Positions 5,610 through 8,843 of a stretch of DNA of 8,843 bases are shown here, in pieces; the stretch's first letter is position 1; each line of letters opens with the position of its first letter. Source of the stretch: DAOSWM01 sp035380045 (GTDB lineage: Bacteria; Bacteroidota; Bacteroidia; Bacteroidales; Tenuifilaceae). The stretch covers positions 1 to 8,843 of the forward strand of contig DAOSWM010000099.1 in the NCBI GenBank assembly GCA_035380045.1. The letters are read 5' to 3'. The position numbers were made by a program, and so were the translations under genes. The notes beneath the pieces were generated by a model that searched no databases, was not told where the DNA came from, and saw only the letters and a list, made by a program, of their open reading frames with translations.

Positions 5610-7316
5610 TTAATTAATATGATTAGCGATGCCGTTGGGTGTCCAAGTAATCCTATTCTTCTTCACGTCTTCCCTAATTCTCCAGTTCTTCGACATGGTT
5701 TCCCTGGTCTTGTATGGTCTCGGATGATCGAGGTGAACGCAAATAGCGCTATAACGAATCTGCCTCCCTTTAATCCCGTTATTCATCAACCTTTCGCCCA
5801 GCTCCCTGTCGAGACCGCCATACTGCATGGTTTCGTTATAGCCATTAACATTAACAATGTCAGCTTTCCACCCGCTTGTATTATGACCATTCCAAGTGGC
5901 TTTAGTTGTTGTGAAGGTATTTAGAAACCCTTTTAAAAAATTAAAACGAGTAAGTTTAAGGAACTTGTAGGTAAACGGTTGCTCGTTTTTAAGTAACCAG
6001 TTAACCGAGAATGGATTTTTGGCCAGAATATCGTTAAACTCTATTCTATCTGAAACTTGTTTGTTAAGTTTAAGGTATCCACCGCTAAGGAAATAGCCAA
6101 TTTTTGCTTTCCTAACGTGAACCTCAATAAAATCGTTTCTTGGGATACAATCCCCATCAGTAAATATTAAATAATCACCATTGCTTGCAATAATGGCTTT
6201 GTTTAAAATTGTACACTTTTTAAACCCGTCATCTGGATGCCAAACATGGGTTATATTTAATGTTGTATTGCTTTTAAACCAATCAATTATATTTTTAGTT
6301 TCGTCACCAGAACCATCGTCAGCAATTACCACTTCAAAATTCTTATAGGTTTGAATTTGGTACCCCCACAGAACTTTTTTCAACCATTCTGGCTGGTTAT
6401 AGGTGGTAATAATTACAGAGATGGCCTTAGGCGATTCCTTATTAACATCCTGCGGGTTAAATTGCCTATTCCCTTCCAACTTATATCCGGCAATCAGATA
6501 TGAATTGTCGTTTGATGCAAGCAGAACGCGGGTATCAACTTGTTTATGTTTTTTTGACTTCTTCTCAACCTGAATTAGCCTTCTAAGCTTTGAATATTTT
6601 AAATAGCAAAGGATAGCAACATTTTTGCTGGCAACATAGCCCATAAACCCTTCAAGGAAGCCTGCTTTAATAATGTAGGAATGGAAAAAACGCCACGCTG
6701 TACGGAAAATAATTTTTCTAATTCCAGCACTAATGCCCAACTTAAAATACTCCTGCGATGATATGGTGCTGAAATGGTTAATTTTCGCAATATGCTCCTC
6801 AATGGAATCGTACACCCAGTGGAGTAAATCGCCCTTAAGCATTCCCATTTTGGAACCTGTCTCAAGCTCAAACCTATCGTGCGGATTTATTCCGCCCCAC
6901 TTCCCTTTTCGCCTGTCGAAAAGTCTCAATTTGCGCTCAGGGTAGAGACTTGTATGAAACATCCACTGGCCGCAGTAGTTATTTAATCGATAGCACTTAT
7001 AGCCATCAAACTTCCAATCGTTTTTTGCTTTTAATATTGAATTTCGCAATTCAAGAGACAGGGCCTCGTCGGCATCAAGCGAAAGAATATAATCGTACGA
7101 TGCTTTCTCTAACGCAAAGTTTTTCTGTTCCTTGTAACCAAGGAAGGGTTGCTCAATAAACTTTACTCCAAGATTTTTGCAAATTTCAGGAGTTCGATCC
7201 GTTGAAAGGGAGTCAACTACAACAATCTCATCGGCAACGTCCATCACCGAGCGAATACACTGCTCAATGTACCTCTCCTCGTTAAAGGTGATTATTACTG
7301 CGGATATTTTTACCAT
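5610..7316 (-). CDS. Two-domain (GT2-GT2) glycosyltransferase: WaaE/KdtX-like domain fused to a second GT2 domain
   Basis: The 568-residue protein has two full GT-A domains. Residues 1 to about 250 resemble the WaaE/KdtX LPS-core glucosyltransferase family: SAVIITFNEERYIEQCIRSV at 5-24, VVVDSLSTDRT at 32-42, the DAD motif at 81-83 and a His/Trp-rich stretch around 118-168. A basic linker (about 250-297, with EKKSKKHKQ) leads to the second domain: ISVIITTYNQPEWLKK (299-314), DDGSGDE (333-339), TDGDC (386-390), NGHNTSGWKA (476-485) and GLDRELGERL (501-510). No methionine occurs between 226 and the second domain, which argues against separate translation of that domain. It is the first gene of the operon, 98 bases after dapD and with a candidate promoter upstream. 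A role in adding two successive sugars to LPS core or a related glycan is inference. A sequencing-induced merger of two genes is possible but less likely. Confidence 0.92.
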   Translation of the reverse strand: MVKISAVIITFNEERYIEQCIRSVMDVADEIVVVDSLSTDRTPEICKNLGVKFIEQPFLGYKEQKNFALEKASYDYILSLDADEALSLELRNSILKAKNDWKFDGYKCYRLNNYCGQWMFHTSLYPERKLRLFDRRKGKWGGINPHDRFELETGSKMGMLKGDLLHWVYDSIEEHIAKINHFSTISSQEYFKLGISAGIRKIIFRTAWRFFHSYIIKAGFLEGFMGYVASKNVAILCYLKYSKLRRLIQVEKKSKKHKQVDTRVLLASNDNSYLIAGYKLEGNRQFNPQDVNKESPKAISVIITTYNQPEWLKKVLWGYQIQTYKNFEVVIADDGSGDETKNIIDWFKSNTTLNITHVWHPDDGFKKCTILNKAIIASNGDYLIFTDGDCIPRNDFIEVHVRKAKIGYFLSGGYLKLNKQVSDRIEFNDILAKNPFSVNWLLKNEQPFTYKFLKLTRFNFLKGFLNTFTTTKATWNGHNTSGWKADIVNVNGYNETMQYGGLDRELGERLMNNGIKGRQIRYSAICVHLDHPRPYKTRETMSKNWRIREDVKKNRITWTPNGIANHIN

Positions 7317-7333
7317 GCATTTGATTTAAAGCG

Positions 7334-7341
7334 CAAAAGTA
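7334..7341 (-). promoter_or_regulatory. Candidate Bacteroidota -7 element for the glycosyltransferase operon
   Basis: On the minus strand TACTTTTG matches the Bacteroidota -7 consensus TAnnTTTG exactly and is followed by CGC, a common context. It lies 17 bases before the ATG, so the transcript leader would be only about 10-15 bases. A TTTG upstream is spaced too closely (11 bases) to be a standard -33 element, so only half of the promoter is supported. Confidence 0.42.
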
Positions 7342-7384
7342 AGTAAAAAAAACAAACTGTAAGGGACTTCCAAAAAGGAGCAGT

Positions 7385-7403
7385 AATTGAAATAAATTCA
7401 ATT
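7385..7403 (-). terminator. AT-rich hairpin after dapD, possible weak terminator
   Basis: A perfect 7-bp inverted repeat (AATTGAA / TTCAATT, 5-base loop) begins 12 bases past the dapD stop codon. On the minus strand a run of five T follows about eight bases after the stem. The stem has a single G-C pair and the T run is not adjacent, so this is a poor intrinsic terminator. It may only protect the 3' end or be chance in AT-rich DNA. Confidence 0.22.
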
Positions 7404-7415
7404 TTAAAGAATTTG

Positions 7416-8231
7416 CTATACGGCAACGTTGAACTCCCTAAGCGCATCGTTTAGGGAAGTTTTCAGGTCGGTTGAGGGTTTGCGTTCACCAATAATCAGA
7501 GCACAGGGAACCTGATAATCGCCCGAAGCAAACGTTTTTGTGTACGAACCCGGAATTACAACTTTTCGTGGAGGAACAACTCCCTTATACTCAATCGGCG
7601 AGGGGCCGGTAACATCAATTATTTTGGTTGAATTGGTAATTACAACATTTGCACCCAGCACGGCTTCGCTACAAATTTTTGCGCCCTCAACAACAATACA
7701 GCGAGAACCAATAAAGCAGCCATCCTCAATTATTACAGGCGCAGCCTGAACGGGCTCAAGAACACCACCAATTCCAACTCCGCCCGAAAGGTGCACGTTT
7801 TTCCCAATCTGCGCGCAGGAACCAACCGTAGCCCAGGTATCGACCATGGTTCCCTCATCAACGTACGCACCAATATTCACGTACGATGGCATCATAATTA
7901 CGCCTGGTGCAACGTACGAACCATAACGAGCAATTGCGTGAGGAACAACACGAACTCCCTGCTTATCGTAATCCTTTTTCAGCGCTATTTTATCGTGAAA
8001 CTCGAAGGGGCCAACCTCAATTTTCTCCATTTTTGAAATGGGGAAGTAAAGAATCACGGCCTTTTTAACCCACTGGTTAACAACCCAATCATCCCCTTTT
8101 TTCTCTGCAACACGGAGTTTCCCTTTGTCGAGTAGCTCAATGGTAGATTTTATGGCGTCAATGGTTTCCTGACTTTCAAGCAACCCCCTATCGTCCCAGG
8201 CATTATTAACTAGCTGTTCTATTCGTTTCAT
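7416..8231 (-). CDS. dapD: 2,3,4,5-tetrahydropyridine-2,6-dicarboxylate N-succinyltransferase
   Basis: DapD transfers a succinyl group from succinyl-CoA to tetrahydrodipicolinate in the cytoplasm, in the succinylase branch of lysine and meso-diaminopimelate (peptidoglycan) synthesis. The 271-residue length is close to the usual 274. An N-terminal helical segment (1 to about 90, with NNAWDDR) precedes a left-handed beta-helix of hexapeptide repeats from about 93 to 225. The family signature is strong: RYGSYVAPGVIMMPSYVNIG (102-121), then DEGTMVDTWATVGSCAQIGK (125-144), HLSGGVGIGGVLEP (147-160) and FIGSRCIVVEGA (173-184). Asp131 and Glu182 are candidate catalytic residues by motif position. The ATG at 8229-8231 was chosen; an in-frame TTG six codons upstream gives an atypical start. 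It sits 63 bases after the LytTR regulator gene and has a possible promoter of its own, so it is probably an independent housekeeping gene. Confidence 0.97.
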   Translation of the reverse strand: MKRIEQLVNNAWDDRGLLESQETIDAIKSTIELLDKGKLRVAEKKGDDWVVNQWVKKAVILYFPISKMEKIEVGPFEFHDKIALKKDYDKQGVRVVPHAIARYGSYVAPGVIMMPSYVNIGAYVDEGTMVDTWATVGSCAQIGKNVHLSGGVGIGGVLEPVQAAPVIIEDGCFIGSRCIVVEGAKICSEAVLGANVVITNSTKIIDVTGPSPIEYKGVVPPRKVVIPGSYTKTFASGDYQVPCALIIGERKPSTDLKTSLNDALREFNVAV

Positions 8232-8258
8232 GATTTGAAGATTAAGCAATTTGGACGG

Positions 8259-8266
8259 TAAAGGTA
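8259..8266 (-). promoter_or_regulatory. Candidate -7 promoter element for dapD
   Basis: On the minus strand TACCTTTA differs from the Bacteroidota consensus TAnnTTTG only at the last base and is followed by CCG, a frequent context. It lies 27 bases upstream of the chosen dapD start, giving a leader of about 20 bases. No clear TTTG -33 element is seen, so the call is tentative. Confidence 0.33.
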
Positions 8267-8294
8267 GTAAAAACCAGAAAACGGAGGCGCCAGC

Positions 8295-8843
8295 CTACAT
8301 CAGAAAGTTCTTGTTCAGATACTCCTGAAATCGTTGGTTGTACTGCTCGCTAACCGGGATGTAAACATCGCCATCGAAAATAATTCGGCTACGCTCAATG
8401 GTGGTAATCTTGTCGAGATTCACAATGTACGACCGGTGAACGCGCATAAATTTTGCCTCGGGCAAAAACTCCTCCAGCTTCTTCATGCTAATTAACGACA
8501 TCACGGGTTTCTGGTTTACCAGATGAATTTTCACATACTCCCGCATCCCTTCGATATACTTAATATCGGAATGATTTATCCGCAGGATTTTGTACTCCGA
8601 TTTTATGTAGAGGAACTGCTCGTTGCTATCAACTTGAACATCCTTTTCAGTTTGGTTGTCGAACCACGATTTCGCCTTGTTGGCAGAGCGCAAAAAATCG
8701 GGGTAGCTGATTGGTTTCAGCAGATAATCGATTGCATCAACCCGAAAACCTTCAACTGCGTACTCGCTGTATGCAGTGGTGAAAATTATTTTTGGCGGAT
8801 TATCAATCGATTTTACAAAATCCATCCCGCTCAGGTCGGGCAT
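8295..8843 (-). CDS. LytTR-family DNA-binding response regulator (3' part; 5' end beyond the window)
   Basis: The visible 183 codons, including the stop, give the end of a CheY-like receiver domain and a complete LytTR DNA-binding domain. The receiver part starts within the MPDLSGMDF motif, just after the phospho-acceptor aspartate, which lies outside the window. FTTAYSEYAVEGF (21-33, conserved Thr) and DYLLKPI (39-45, conserved Lys43) follow. The LytTR domain runs from about residue 77 to the end, with the diagnostic FMRVHRSYIVNLDKI (132-146). The methionine at the window edge is internal, not the start. Such AlgR/AgrA-type regulators usually pair with a LytS-type membrane histidine kinase, probably encoded further to the right. 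Its target genes cannot be inferred here; dapD downstream is probably not functionally linked. Confidence 0.95.
   Translation of the reverse strand: MPDLSGMDFVKSIDNPPKIIFTTAYSEYAVEGFRVDAIDYLLKPISYPDFLRSANKAKSWFDNQTEKDVQVDSNEQFLYIKSEYKILRINHSDIKYIEGMREYVKIHLVNQKPVMSLISMKKLEEFLPEAKFMRVHRSYIVNLDKITTIERSRIIFDGDVYIPVSEQYNQRFQEYLNKNFLM

Noticed and set aside
7850..7925. Repeated ACGTACG strings resembling a short repeat array
   Set aside because: They lie in dapD where hexapeptide repeats encode similar Tyr-Val codons; spacing follows the protein repeat, so this is coding redundancy.
5619..8036. Further opposite-strand or out-of-frame open frames across the fused glycosyltransferase and dapD
   Set aside because: Each overlaps a strongly supported gene and none shows family motifs.
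8286..8294. GGCGCC palindrome just after the LytTR regulator stop codon as a terminator
   Set aside because: Only a 3-bp stem with a loop can form, and no continuous T run follows closely.
7416..8843. LytTR regulator and dapD as one functional operon
   Set aside because: They share direction with a 63-base gap, but a candidate promoter lies in it and no functional relation is known.

Overview
The window looks like chromosomal DNA from a member of the Bacteroidota. The grounds are gene starts without Shine-Dalgarno sequences, two candidate promoters close to the Bacteroidota -7 element TAnnTTTG, moderately AT-rich DNA, and protein types (LytTR regulator, DapD, DUF1858 protein, GT2/GT4 glycosyltransferases) usual in that phylum. 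A finer assignment is not possible from the sequence alone. I see no insertion sequence, tRNA, rRNA, CRISPR array or phage gene.

Layout. The left edge (1-54) is a perfect hexanucleotide repeat. Two small redox-type genes on the minus strand follow: a DUF1858 CxxC protein (540-734) and, downstream of it, an ArsC-family thioredoxin-fold protein (76-435). A candidate terminator lies between them. A short divergent spacer separates these from a plus-strand Cache-HAMP methyl-accepting chemotaxis protein (916-2799). The chemoreceptor converges, across a 25-base gap, on a compact minus-strand cluster of four glycosyltransferase genes (7316 down to 2825). Upstream of that cluster, also on the minus strand, are dapD for lysine/diaminopimelate synthesis (7416-8231) and the 3' part of a LytTR response regulator (8295 to beyond 8843).

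How the genes fit together. The four glycosyltransferase genes are separated by 12, 18 and 1 bases, share one direction and have one good candidate promoter in front of the first, so they are very probably one operon. The first gene encodes two complete GT2 domains in one chain: a WaaE/KdtX-like domain and a second GT2 domain that is clearly paralogous to the next gene's product. The third is a GT4 enzyme and the fourth a divergent GT-B enzyme. With five glycosyltransferase modules and no flippase, polymerase or sugar-nucleotide genes in view, the cluster most resembles an outer-core or core-oligosaccharide assembly set. That role is inference. The remaining genes look like independent units.

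The most interesting items are the double-GT2 fusion and its paralogous neighbour, the pure hexamer repeat, an orphan chemoreceptor, and missing acidic residues in both GT-B enzymes. Nothing in the window is clearly a wholly new system.
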